Shown one piece after another: positions 1 to 8,600 of a DNA stretch of 9,151 nt (position 1 is the stretch's first letter; each line of letters starts with the position of its first letter). The notes under the pieces are model-generated. The model saw nothing but the letters and a program-made list of their open reading frames with translations, had not been told where the DNA came from and did no database searches. Made by a program: the position numbers and the translations under genes. Origin of the DNA: Planctomycetota bacterium (lineage in GTDB: Bacteria > Planctomycetota > Phycisphaerae > WQYP01); the NCBI GenBank assembly GCA_023489375.1, contig JAMDCX010000048.1, positions 1 to 9,151 of the forward strand, in the 5' to 3' direction.

Positions 1-572
1 CCGCCGGCCTGAATTTCCGGCGGTAGCGGCGCATAATGAACCTTTTGGCAGTGCGGACAAAAATACCCATGGCGGCGATGTTCCACGACCTGAACCGGAA
101 GTTCTGGTATTTCCACCTGCTGGACTTTACGTGGTGGCGAGTTCAGCGGACGTACCCGGCCGCCGCAGTTCGGGCAGCGGTTCAGGCGATAATCCACTAC
201 CCGGTTAATCTGATCCGGAGTAAAAGGCTCGCGTTCATGACGTGGATGGCCTTTCTGCCCGCCGACGGAACGTTTTTCGCCCGGAGGAACAGGCGGTAGC
301 GGTGGTTTGACAATATCGCTGGACGGTGGCTTGGAAGAATTTGAGGAGTTCTTGGATAACCGGGCCACTTGGGCCAGAAGATCGGCCACCTGTTTGGAAA
401 GCTCTGTGACCTGCTGTTGTAAGGCTGCAATGGTGGCATCACGCTGGGTAAGCTGTTCGTTCCGCTCGGCCAGTTGCCGCGTTAAATCGCTGACACACGC
501 TTCCAAACTTGTGTTCTGCAATTCAAGTTTGACAATACGTTGCTGATAGGCTTGTTCAGTATGTGCATCCAT
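1..572 (-). CDS. IS66-family transposase, N-terminal 190 residues (runs off left edge)
   Basis: This is the DNA-binding N-terminal part of an IS66 transposase, which cuts and rejoins the element's ends. The minus strand from ATG 572-570 is open to the edge. Residues about 10-75 form a Q/L/E-rich coiled-coil. They are followed by the family signature SKNSSNSSKPPSSD at 73-86, a basic GGQKGH segment near 104-109, and a zinc finger with CPNC at 133-136 and CPHC at 172-175. The DDE catalytic domain lies beyond the window. No stop or frameshift is visible, so this copy may be intact. The ribosome binding site is poor: an AAAGGA lies about 14 nt before the ATG, too far for good spacing. The family call is very secure; functionality is unknown. 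Confidence 0.93.
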   Translation of the reverse strand, partial: MDAHTEQAYQQRIVKLELQNTSLEACVSDLTRQLAERNEQLTQRDATIAALQQQVTELSKQVADLLAQVARLSKNSSNSSKPPSSDIVKPPLPPVPPGEKRSVGGQKGHPRHEREPFTPDQINRVVDYRLNRCPNCGGRVRPLNSPPRKVQQVEIPELPVQVVEHRRHGYFCPHCQKVHYAPLPPEIQAG

Positions 573-754
573 GTCACTTTGGCCAATCCTTTGTGTCCAA
601 TTCATTTATCGGAGGATCGGAGGAAATGCTGCAATGTTATCCCGAAATATTATTCGTGGAAATTGATTTGCATTTCTTCTTGTGAGGGGAGTAAACTATA
701 TTTATGGTTAGGCTCGACGTGAGTCTGACTGGCCGAAATGCTGTGAACGGTTAC
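1..754 (-). mobile_element. IS66-family insertion sequence, upstream end (partial)
   Basis: The element contains the 5' part of an IS66 transposase gene reading leftward out of the window. IS66 elements are known to have terminal inverted repeats beginning 5'-GTAA. On the minus strand a GTAACCGTTCAC sequence begins at 754, about 180 bp upstream of the transposase start, which makes it a plausible outer terminus. If so, the 8 bp at 755-762 (ggaaattc) would be one copy of the target duplication. There is no room for the accessory genes tnpA and tnpB between the terminus and the transposase, which suggests the single-ORF ISBst12-like subgroup. The boundary is inferred because the opposite end is outside the window. 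Confidence 0.55.
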
Positions 755-908
755 GGAAATTCAAATGTCCACTCCACTGGTATGTAGTTGGCTGAACTGG
801 GCTATGTATGATGATCCGGTATTCAGTTCGTAAAGGTGGTCGATACGGCATTGTTGGTGTCGGGCCACATACTTTAAAAATGCAAAATTGATACAAGGAG
901 CTTCCAAC
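573..908. other. Intergenic: IS66 leader (573-754) and GH36 leader (755-908)
   Basis: No credible gene is seen here. The stretch from 573 to about 754 is AT-rich and probably belongs to the insertion sequence. It carries a tandem CGGAGGAT/CGGAGGAA at 610-625. The remaining 154 bp upstream of the GH36 gene would hold its promoter. The best guess I can see is TTGTTG at 851-856 and TTTAAA at 873-878 with 16-bp spacing, which is weak. No clear operator palindrome or riboswitch was recognised. Confidence 0.5.
895..900 (+). promoter_or_regulatory. Ribosome binding site of the GH36 gene
   Basis: AAGGAG lies 8 nt upstream of the ATG at 909. It is the strongest Shine-Dalgarno sequence in the window. 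It decides the start: the upstream in-frame TTG at 888 would place this motif inside the coding region. Confidence 0.8.
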
Positions 909-3005
909 ATGAATCACCCCGACGCATCGAACTCTGCGATGCATGCCAGACTTTTCGGCCGGAGCAGTCGCAGGCAATTGTTGAGAAAAGTTGCAACTGC
1001 GACTGCGTTAATGGCGATAGAAGGTTGTGCCAGCCAATCCAATAATGATGCTACCGCTTTTCCATCTCCCGTCTTACCACGGGAGATGGCGTTGAAAGAT
1101 CAATGGACAGCGCAGAAACTCCTCACGGCTTCCCATGTTCCGCCATTTTCATTTATTTACGACGGGAAGCACTCTGCAACTTCCTTGCGAGCATGGGGCC
1201 GCACGCAGACGCAACGGCGTCTTGATCAGCATCGTACCGAACACGTTATCACCTGGAATGTCACCAGTCTGAGAGTTAAGTGTGTGGCTGTGGAATATAA
1301 CGATTATCCAGTGGTGGAATGGACGGTGTACTTCAAAAACACCGGTGTATCTCCCACACCGATTATCCAAAATATTCAGGCACTGGACACGCATTTTTCG
1401 CGCGGCGTCGGTTCGGAATTCGTTCTGAACACAATTAAGGGAGATTTCTGCACCCCCGACAGCTACCAACCATACCAACTTGAACTGACACCTGACCGTG
1501 TGGAAAAGTTCGCACCGGTTGGCGGTAAGTCCAGCAATGGTCCCCGGGGGTGGCCGTATTACAATCTGCAGACCCCCGGCGGTGGAATCATTCTGGCCAT
1601 CGGATGGCCGGGGCAGTGGGCCAGTTCGTTCATCCGTGACAACGCTGACGGACTGCACATTCAAGCGGGTCAGGAACTGACGCACCTTTATCTCAAGCCC
1701 GGCGAGGAAATTCGTACACCGCTGATTCAGCTGCTGTTCTGGCGGGGATATCATGTGACCGATGCGCAGAATCTCTGGCGGAAATTTTATATCGCTCACA
1801 TTATTCCCCGTGTCGATGGCAAAACACCTGGTGCGTTAAGTCAAATTCAGGTCAACGGCAACAATGTGGGCTACGTAAAAGAATTTTTGCGTGCCGGCAT
1901 TAAACCGGATCTGTGTTGGCGCGATCAGGGAGGAAGGAATCCGTGGTATGTCTGCAGCGCTCATTCACAATTCCCGAATAATACCGGCACATGGGTGATT
2001 AATCGGAAGGAATTTCCAGACGGATTCAGGCCTTTTACCAGCTGGATTCATGCCCATGGCATGAAATTTGTTCTCTGGTGTGAACCGGAACGGGTCAGCG
2101 ATCCGGGGTCGTGGCTGGCAACACATCATCCTCAATGGCTGATGCGCGGCAACGCCGCGACCGTTGGCGAGATTCTTAATGAAGGTGATCCTCAGGTGTT
2201 GTCCTGGCTGATCCACCATTTTGACGCACTGATTAAAGACAACGGCATTGATTGGTACCGGGAAGATATGAACGGGGCAGGACCGCTTGTAGCATGGCGC
2301 AATCATGACACGGCAGACCGGCAGGGGATCACGGAAAATTTCTATGTGCAGGGGCACCTGGCTTACTGGGACGCCTTGCTGACCAATAACCCCGGCTTGC
2401 GCATCGACTCCTGCGCTTCCGGGGGGAGGCGAAATGATCTGGAAACCATGCGCCGCGCGGTGCCGCTGTTGCGCAGTGATTTTCAGTGGCCGGGTATGCC
2501 CAATGTGGTAAACGGTAACCAATGTCAGACATACGGTCTTTCTTCATGGCTGCCGTTCCAGGGTACTGGTGTTTATTACTATGATCCATACGCTTATCGC
2601 AGTTTTTATTTGCCGTGTTTCGGAATGGGGAAACTGACGCCAGGTAATACAGCGGCGCAAAGAAAGGCTTACAGCGAATGTAAAAAGATCGGTCCGTTGA
2701 TGCTTTTCGGGGATTACTATCCGCTTACACATTACAGTTTAGACGACAGACATTGGATGGCCTGGCAGTTCAACCGGCCGCAGCACGGCGACGGTTGTAT
2801 ACAGGCATTTCGTCGCGGGAAATGTGTCCGTCGGAAAATGATTTTTCGTCTGCACGGTTTGGATCCGTCATTGCGCTATACCGTGACCAACTTTGACATA
2901 AAAGGCTCGGAAATAATGTCCGGTTCCCATTTGATGCAACGCGGTCTGACGGTCAGTATTCCAGATCAGCCCGGTTCCGCCATTGTTTCCTATCGCCGTG
3001 TGTAG
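909..3005 (+). CDS. GH36-type alpha-galactosidase, Tat-exported putative lipoprotein
   Basis: This is a retaining exo-glycosidase of the GH36 clan-D type, expected to release terminal alpha-galactose or alpha-GalNAc. It has 698 residues from the ATG at 909, a usual GH36 length. The N-terminus carries SRRQLLRK (arginines 21-22), a hydrophobic stretch, and IEGC with Cys40, which suggests a Tat lipoprotein; Glu at -2 is unusual for a lipobox. An N-terminal beta-sandwich (about 60-300) contains the family-like VVEWTVYFKNTG. The barrel shows FPDGFRPFTSWIHAHGMKF, LWCEPERV and HPQWLM. The nucleophile is probably Asp453 in YREDMN, and the acid/base Asp524 in LLRSDFQWP after DSCASGGRRND. A C-terminal beta-domain ends in GLTVSIPDQPGSAIVSYRR. 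The family's usual DxGW is replaced by RDQGG near 338-342. Its YREDMN resembles the YRQDFN-type members, so substrate (Gal versus GalNAc) is open. Confidence 0.87.
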   Translation: MNHPDASNSAMHARLFGRSSRRQLLRKVATATALMAIEGCASQSNNDATAFPSPVLPREMALKDQWTAQKLLTASHVPPFSFIYDGKHSATSLRAWGRTQTQRRLDQHRTEHVITWNVTSLRVKCVAVEYNDYPVVEWTVYFKNTGVSPTPIIQNIQALDTHFSRGVGSEFVLNTIKGDFCTPDSYQPYQLELTPDRVEKFAPVGGKSSNGPRGWPYYNLQTPGGGIILAIGWPGQWASSFIRDNADGLHIQAGQELTHLYLKPGEEIRTPLIQLLFWRGYHVTDAQNLWRKFYIAHIIPRVDGKTPGALSQIQVNGNNVGYVKEFLRAGIKPDLCWRDQGGRNPWYVCSAHSQFPNNTGTWVINRKEFPDGFRPFTSWIHAHGMKFVLWCEPERVSDPGSWLATHHPQWLMRGNAATVGEILNEGDPQVLSWLIHHFDALIKDNGIDWYREDMNGAGPLVAWRNHDTADRQGITENFYVQGHLAYWDALLTNNPGLRIDSCASGGRRNDLETMRRAVPLLRSDFQWPGMPNVVNGNQCQTYGLSSWLPFQGTGVYYYDPYAYRSFYLPCFGMGKLTPGNTAAQRKAYSECKKIGPLMLFGDYYPLTHYSLDDRHWMAWQFNRPQHGDGCIQAFRRGKCVRRKMIFRLHGLDPSLRYTVTNFDIKGSEIMSGSHLMQRGLTVSIPDQPGSAIVSYRRV

Positions 3006-3109
3006 CCGGCATTGCGGCTGTGAGCCACACGAAGCTTATGGCATTGCGACAGTTGCAGATGATTTATCGCAAACTCCCATTCTTACTTAGCGACGGTGGG
3101 GCATCTGCA
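3004..3109. other. Convergent gene junction with small repeats and stem-loops
   Basis: The GH36 and GH92 stop codons face each other 58 bp apart. A short hairpin, AGCCG/CGGCT (3004-3008 and 3015-3019, 6-nt loop), overlaps the GH36 stop. The 9-mer GGCATTGCG occurs at 3008-3016 and 3040-3048. An 8-bp inverted repeat, TGCAGATG/CATCTGCA (3054-3061 and 3102-3109), spans the end of the GH92 gene. None is followed by a T-tract on either strand, so no classical intrinsic terminator can be claimed. Confidence 0.4.
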
Positions 3110-5541
3110 GTTGCAGCGCCCCATTTCCTGTTGGCAGTTCGTCCCAGTGTGAACGATAAATGGCCTCCACTGGTTATGTCGGCCACGTTGATCCAGTTTT
3201 TTTTCTGATCATGATCATTGAACCGGACTTTTTGTATAAAGGGAGTTAACGCCGGATGCGCAGTGGTTGTGATAATAAAATTCCGGCCCGTGAAGGGGGC
3301 TTTCAGGTGGACATCAATACGCGGAAACACCGGGCTGCAGAGTTCATATGATCGACTGGCCGGATCCACTGTATACAGCCCCATCATGGTCAGCACGGCC
3401 CAGGATGACATTTCACCACAGTCATCATTGCCTGGAAGTCCATTGACGGATAATCGGTAATATTGCTTCAGTATTTGCCGGACGATGGCCTGTGTTTTCC
3501 ATGGCTTGCCCGAAAAGTTAAATTCAAACGGCGCTTCCAGGTCGTACTCGTCGCAGGGATTGTAATACTCGGGCAACAATACCGGTGATTTGTTGTTGAA
3601 AAAGTCTGCCAGTCGGTGGTTGAATCGTGCTATCCCCACCGCATGAACCAACCACGCTACGTCACAGGGGGCCAGCCACTGGTACTGTGCGGCGGAACCT
3701 TCGATAAATCCGTGGGATTGGCTCAACGTAAAGGGCTTTCGCCACTGCCCGTTGGATAACCGTGGACGCATGTCATGGTCCGTCCGGTCAATAACATTAC
3801 GGTAATACAAAGCACGTTTGTAGAGAATGCCCGCTTGTCGCGATTTTCCCAAGGCTCTTGCCAGATCGTATAGCGACGCGTAGGCCACAGAGTCTTCCTG
3901 AATCTGGGACACCGAGCCGTAGCTTTCCAAATTATCGGGATCATAGTGCAACTTGTTGATCCAGCGAATATTGCTTTCCCCGGCATAAGGATGTCCGCCG
4001 GGCGGAGCCTCTGTGGCGTCCCGGAACATCGCCCGCCACGCTGTGTTAATGTCAAACCCATGCAGACCGTCCAGATACGCCGTACATAACACTGTCGTCA
4101 GTGGACTGCCGCACATGACATTGGTGTAATGATTGATTTGCGGCCATCGGCCGATCCAGCCTCCCTGCCGGTACATGAGCACGATCGATTGGCACATGTC
4201 ATCCATACGTTGTGGAGCAATCAGTGCCAGGAGCGGCATTTCACTGCGGTAGATATCCCAACCCGAGAAATTACAGTAAACATGATGGGGTGGTGCAACA
4301 TGGTGAATCTTGCCGTCAAATCCCAGGTATCGACCGTCGGCATCGCTAAAAATGCTGGGCATTAACATGCAGTGGTATAAGGCAGTATAGAAAATTTTCT
4401 GGTCGGTGGTGGTCCCGCCGGTAATCCGTATGACGCTTAAGTCCTGGTTCCATATCCTGAACGCCTTGCGACGGATGATCTGAAAAGTTTTGTGTCCTGT
4501 CTCCTGTTTTAAATTATTTTTCGCGCCAGCAAGATCAACATATGAAATGCCGATAGATACGGTAATTGTCCGTAATTGTGGCTCGGCTGGCCAACTGACG
4601 TAGCCGCCTACCCATTGATCGTGCTGAGTCTGCGTGACCGTGCGTGAACCGTGGTGGAGCGTCCCCTTCCCTTCCCGGCCATTCCATGTGCCCCAGGCAG
4701 CAACGGGTTTGCTGAACCGCATGACAAAATAGACTTTGTAGGGTTGTTCATTGCCGCAGAAACAATGGTTCACTACATATCCGGTGATTTCATGACGGTT
4801 GACGATCTGAAGACTTGATGCGGCCGTGTAATTTAATGTATGACTGATCGGGATGAGAATGTCAGCCTGCTTTCCGGCAGGAAAGGTAAATTGTGCCACA
4901 CCGCAATGATCGGTAGCAGTAAGCTGTGCTTGAATGTGCCACCGTTTCAGCCACACCCCGTAATATCCGGGAGAGGCCGATTCCTTTGTATGCAGGTAGC
5001 GGGATTCGAAATTGTTTATTTGTGTATGAATGGTTCCCGTTGTGGCGGTGAAAAATACGTCGCCTTCATTCGGGCAGCCCGCTCCACTCATGTGCGTCAT
5101 GCTGAAGCCTTGGATGAATTTCTGATAATAGTGATATCCGAGTCCCCTGACAGACCAGACCCCGATGCTTCGGCCGTTGAGGTGAATAAACCTTTCATAA
5201 TACTGATATGGGCCAAGCCCCGGGTATTCAGTGTCGGGGCTTAATTGAACCATGCCGAAGGGCATAGATGCACCGGGAAATAAATTGATAGTTCCGCCCG
5301 GACTCACACCGGTGCCAACAAATGGATCGACCATCGCTGCCGGAGACTGCACTTCGCCTGCAGTGACGGCTGTGTGCATCCCGGTTGCGAGGGTACCGGC
5401 CGGTTGTGCTGCATTCGCCCGTTGTCCGGTTGCACATCCGAATATGGTCAGTCCAATGATTACCCAGAGGCACGCCAACACCTCTTGTACCAGCGATCGA
5501 TCACATTTTCCTGGTCTGCCGGCAAAAGCGGATGTTGTCAT
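3064..5541 (-). CDS. GH92 alpha-mannosidase, putative lipoprotein
   Basis: GH92 enzymes are inverting, calcium-dependent exo-alpha-mannosidases. With ATG 5541 the protein has 825 residues, near the family norm. The signal peptide has hydrophobic residues about 21-35 and a lipobox-like IFGC at Cys36. The N-domain shows DPFVGTG, NLFPGASMPFGMVQLSPDT and FSMTHMSGAGC. The catalytic half shows SDADGRY, SGWDIYR (Trp428-Asp429), GFIEGSAAQYQW with probable acid Glu614, GKPWKTQ, and GLPGNDDCGEMSSW with the base in Asp706/Asp707. The usual NEPD segment instead reads CDEYDLEAPFEF (residues 663-674). The reading frame is open to 5763, with other ATGs at 5658 and 5679; I chose 5541 because it gives a sensible signal peptide, while upstream residues are rich in Cys, Arg and His. 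No start has a Shine-Dalgarno motif. It lies 127 bp downstream of the other GH92 gene on the same strand, so co-transcription is likely. Confidence 0.88.
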   Translation of the reverse strand: MTTSAFAGRPGKCDRSLVQEVLACLWVIIGLTIFGCATGQRANAAQPAGTLATGMHTAVTAGEVQSPAAMVDPFVGTGVSPGGTINLFPGASMPFGMVQLSPDTEYPGLGPYQYYERFIHLNGRSIGVWSVRGLGYHYYQKFIQGFSMTHMSGAGCPNEGDVFFTATTGTIHTQINNFESRYLHTKESASPGYYGVWLKRWHIQAQLTATDHCGVAQFTFPAGKQADILIPISHTLNYTAASSLQIVNRHEITGYVVNHCFCGNEQPYKVYFVMRFSKPVAAWGTWNGREGKGTLHHGSRTVTQTQHDQWVGGYVSWPAEPQLRTITVSIGISYVDLAGAKNNLKQETGHKTFQIIRRKAFRIWNQDLSVIRITGGTTTDQKIFYTALYHCMLMPSIFSDADGRYLGFDGKIHHVAPPHHVYCNFSGWDIYRSEMPLLALIAPQRMDDMCQSIVLMYRQGGWIGRWPQINHYTNVMCGSPLTTVLCTAYLDGLHGFDINTAWRAMFRDATEAPPGGHPYAGESNIRWINKLHYDPDNLESYGSVSQIQEDSVAYASLYDLARALGKSRQAGILYKRALYYRNVIDRTDHDMRPRLSNGQWRKPFTLSQSHGFIEGSAAQYQWLAPCDVAWLVHAVGIARFNHRLADFFNNKSPVLLPEYYNPCDEYDLEAPFEFNFSGKPWKTQAIVRQILKQYYRLSVNGLPGNDDCGEMSSWAVLTMMGLYTVDPASRSYELCSPVFPRIDVHLKAPFTGRNFIITTTAHPALTPFIQKVRFNDHDQKKNWINVADITSGGHLSFTLGRTANRKWGAATADAPPSLSKNGSLR

Positions 5542-5668
5542 AAACAATCGACTGCAGTCACGAGACGGAACCCGATATTTGCAGCGGCTGGTGCAATGTG
5601 GTGCCCGGCTGTGCGCCGATATGCAATCCCGCAGCCAAGCCCGTGCATCTGTCAACATGGATCGATTA
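5542..5668 (-). other. Intergenic between the two GH92 genes
   Basis: This is a 127-bp stretch between the upstream stop (5669-5671) and the preferred downstream start. It remains open in the downstream frame. Alternative starts at 5658 and 5679 would shrink or remove it; the one at 5679 would overlap the upstream gene by 11 nt. No promoter, terminator or ribosome binding site was recognised. Confidence 0.4.
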
Positions 5669-8600
5669 TTAAGCACCATAGACACGCAAAGAAATAATAC
5701 CAATTGCCGGTCGCGGTCCCGCGACACCCAGCACCCGTACATAACGCGCCATCGCCGGTGCAATGGCGTGGAGTCGTAATGGTGTCACGGCTTCATTATC
5801 CACAACTTTGACAATTTTTCTCCAAGTTCTGTTATCCACAGACACCTCAATATCGTAGGCACTCGGGTAGTCCGGTGCAAAGCGTACCTCCACCAGATCG
5901 ATGGTCCGTTTCGTTTCCAAATCCACCGCCAGCCAATGCGGGTAATTTCCTGTACCCGACAACCACATGCGGTAGCCGCGACCAGAGACCGCATACCGTG
6001 GCGGGTATTTAATGGCGCTTGAATCTGCGACAACCGGACGACCTTGCGCCAGGTTTGCGTAATGCGGAAGAGGTTGCTCTGATTGCGGCGATTGGGAGGG
6101 TGGGGGTCGGCGGCTTCCCCATTGACGATTTGGTTTTCGGCCAAGCTGCAGTTCCAGGGTGCCTCCTCTTGCCAATGTCATGTGCGGAAACCAGCAGTTT
6201 TCCAGTTCTTGACCGTTGAGTCGTGCTGACCGGATATAAATATCCGCGGAGCCGTGCCGCTTTGTCTGAACGGAGAAAGTGGCGCCGGGGTAAAACTTCC
6301 GGTCGAGATGAATTGTGACGCGGTCAAATATCGGCGTGGTAATTTCATATGTTGGCGGATTGCCCACAACGCCGCGTGCGCTGTAGATTCCCATCGCCAT
6401 CAGTACGCTCAAGGATCCCATCTGTCCTTCGTCTTCATCATTCCAACAATACGCAGCAGGCGATGTGCCGATACTGCTGTACGCCTTAAAGTGCACCTGT
6501 TGAACCCATTTCTGTGTAAGCCATGGCCGGCCTGCGTAGTTGAACAGATGCGCCACCTGAAAGTCCGGTTCATTTGAATAGGACACCAGGCGTCTGCTTA
6601 CGTATTGATCCTCGAAATTCACCAGTTCTCCCATGCGCATATGCCAGTTCAGTTTGTCGCAGTATCGGTCATTACCCCCCATCACATTACACATGCCCTG
6701 TACGTCGTGTGAGGGGAACCATGTATACTGCGCGCCATTGGCCTCGCAAAATGTTTTGTTGCCGCTGAGAAGATAATCATAAGGCGCGACCCAGGATCCA
6801 TCCTCATTTTTGGGCCGGGCATAACCCAGCCGCCGGTCAAACACATTTTTCCAGTATTGCGACCGATGGAAGAAGGTCTTGCTTTCGGTGTTCCATCCCA
6901 GTTTTGCTGCGCTTTGAGCGATGCACCAGTCTGTATATGAATTTTCCAGTGTTTTACTGGTGCAGGCAAAACTATCCGCTTGATATGATATATAGCCCAG
7001 GCGCATATAGACCGGCCATTGATCCAGAATACCGGCCCAACCGCATTCCGGAAGCGGGTAGTCCGGCCATGGTCGAGTACATACGTCCACCATTGCCGCC
7101 AATGCCTGCTGATGATCAAAAGGCAAATCCAGGGCGATACCTGTTGCCAGCAGCGGGACTGCCTGCTCTCCGGTCATCGTCCAGTTGCGCCTGCCTGCGA
7201 GAATGCAACGCGGCAGACGGTGCCTCCAGTCATTTTCATACCAGAGCAAATCGGCCTTGATATAACTCAGCAGCACATCGGGCCAGAGAATTCCCCACAG
7301 AATATTCAGGTTCATCTGGGTCCACCAGAATGAATCTGTGTTGTAGACATGGAAATCAGGTTTGCTGTCTGTGGTGTAGGCACGTATTTCCGATATCCCG
7401 ACCAAATTTCTTTCCCCTGCCGGTGCATGCAATTGAAGTTTTACCCATTTCACGTGCCGCGGAGTAAAAATGACTTCTTTTGTTGAGCCGTTGCAGTCCA
7501 TATATCCTGCCTCTACCCGGCTGCCATCACTGAATAATAAAGTACACCCGGGGCCTCCTGAAATACCCGTGGCGAGATATTTCTCCAGCGATTGCATTGG
7601 TTTGTCTACCGGGCCGAACAGATCAATGCGATTGATATATTGCGGCTCAGACCATGTCAGTTGAATCCACGGTGACGGATCGGAGATCGCAGCCAACCAC
7701 TGTCCCCGATTCAGGACCCCGGCGATGCCGTCGATGGCATGAGGGGCTGAGGAGATTTCAGACGAAGAGGTCACCACGGCTCTGGGGGCGACGTTATTCG
7801 CCGGCGGAAGATTGCGAACCACCAGCGAGAGCGTTGCATAATCCGGATACTGGCCGTTGACGTCATCAATCTTGCCCCGGCCAAGTAATGAATGGAACAG
7901 ATCGGTATAAAATTTTTCCCGGGCCGCCGCGGTACCGCCCCTCACTTCAATCTTGCCCAGACGCTTGTTCCATGCATCGCGCGTTTCATGTCGGATTATA
8001 TCGAAATCCCGGCCGCTGGTTTCATGTTCCATGTTTTCCCGGGCGTTGGCGAGACTGCAATACGAGACGGCAAGTTCCATCTGAACGGGTTTGCCCGCAT
8101 TGACCGGCAGGGTCACAATGCCGCCGGCATCAGGGCCGGAAATTTCCTTTATTTCTCCATGCCGATGCTTGCCCGACCAGCCGCTGAATTGTTTGATCGG
8201 TGTGTCGAAACGCGCTACGAAAAATACTTTGCAATCAATGATCGGGCGAATATCCAGATTTTTAATGCGGTTAAGCACGCGGACTTCGCCTTCAATCTCA
8301 TCATCGTGGACCTTTCGTATCCATCCACCCTCCAGAGATGCCTCATCGGGGCACATGGCGTCCTTCAATCCAAACAAAATATTGCAATCACCGGTCTGTT
8401 CCGCGGTGAATCGGAAAACGCTGACCCGTTCCGAGGCAGTCATCTCCGTGTCGATGCCGTAGCGATCCAGGTGTACTTTGTGGTATCCGACCTCCACGAT
8501 CTCTTGTTGGTGATTAAAAGACGACTTCCAGCCCGGCCATCCCAACGTCGGATCCACTTTTCCCATCGTGGGCATAAACGCTGGTCCAACAACGTGAAAA

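Noticed and set aside
307..546. Plus-strand open frame opposite the left transposase
   Set aside because: It is antisense to the coiled-coil and zinc-finger region of a clear IS66 transposase and shows no features of its own.
626..685. A 19-codon frame behind GGAGGAA in the IS66 leader
   Set aside because: The Shine-Dalgarno-like run almost touches the ATG, and the peptide has no recognisable features; chance is the simpler explanation.
888..908. TTG at 888 as the GH36 start
   Set aside because: The strong AAGGAG at 895-900 points to the ATG at 909; the TTG has no upstream ribosome binding site.
1149..1799. Minus-strand open frame of 216 codons within the GH36 gene
   Set aside because: It is antisense to a gene with clear GH36 motifs and has no protein features of its own.
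3004..3019. Hairpin at the GH36 stop as an intrinsic terminator
   Set aside because: The stem is only 5 bp and no T-run follows on either strand.
5252..5779. Plus-strand open frame of 175 codons spanning the junction of the two GH92 genes
   Set aside because: It lies antisense to both genes, is Cys/Arg/Thr-rich with no family features, and follows from the base composition there.
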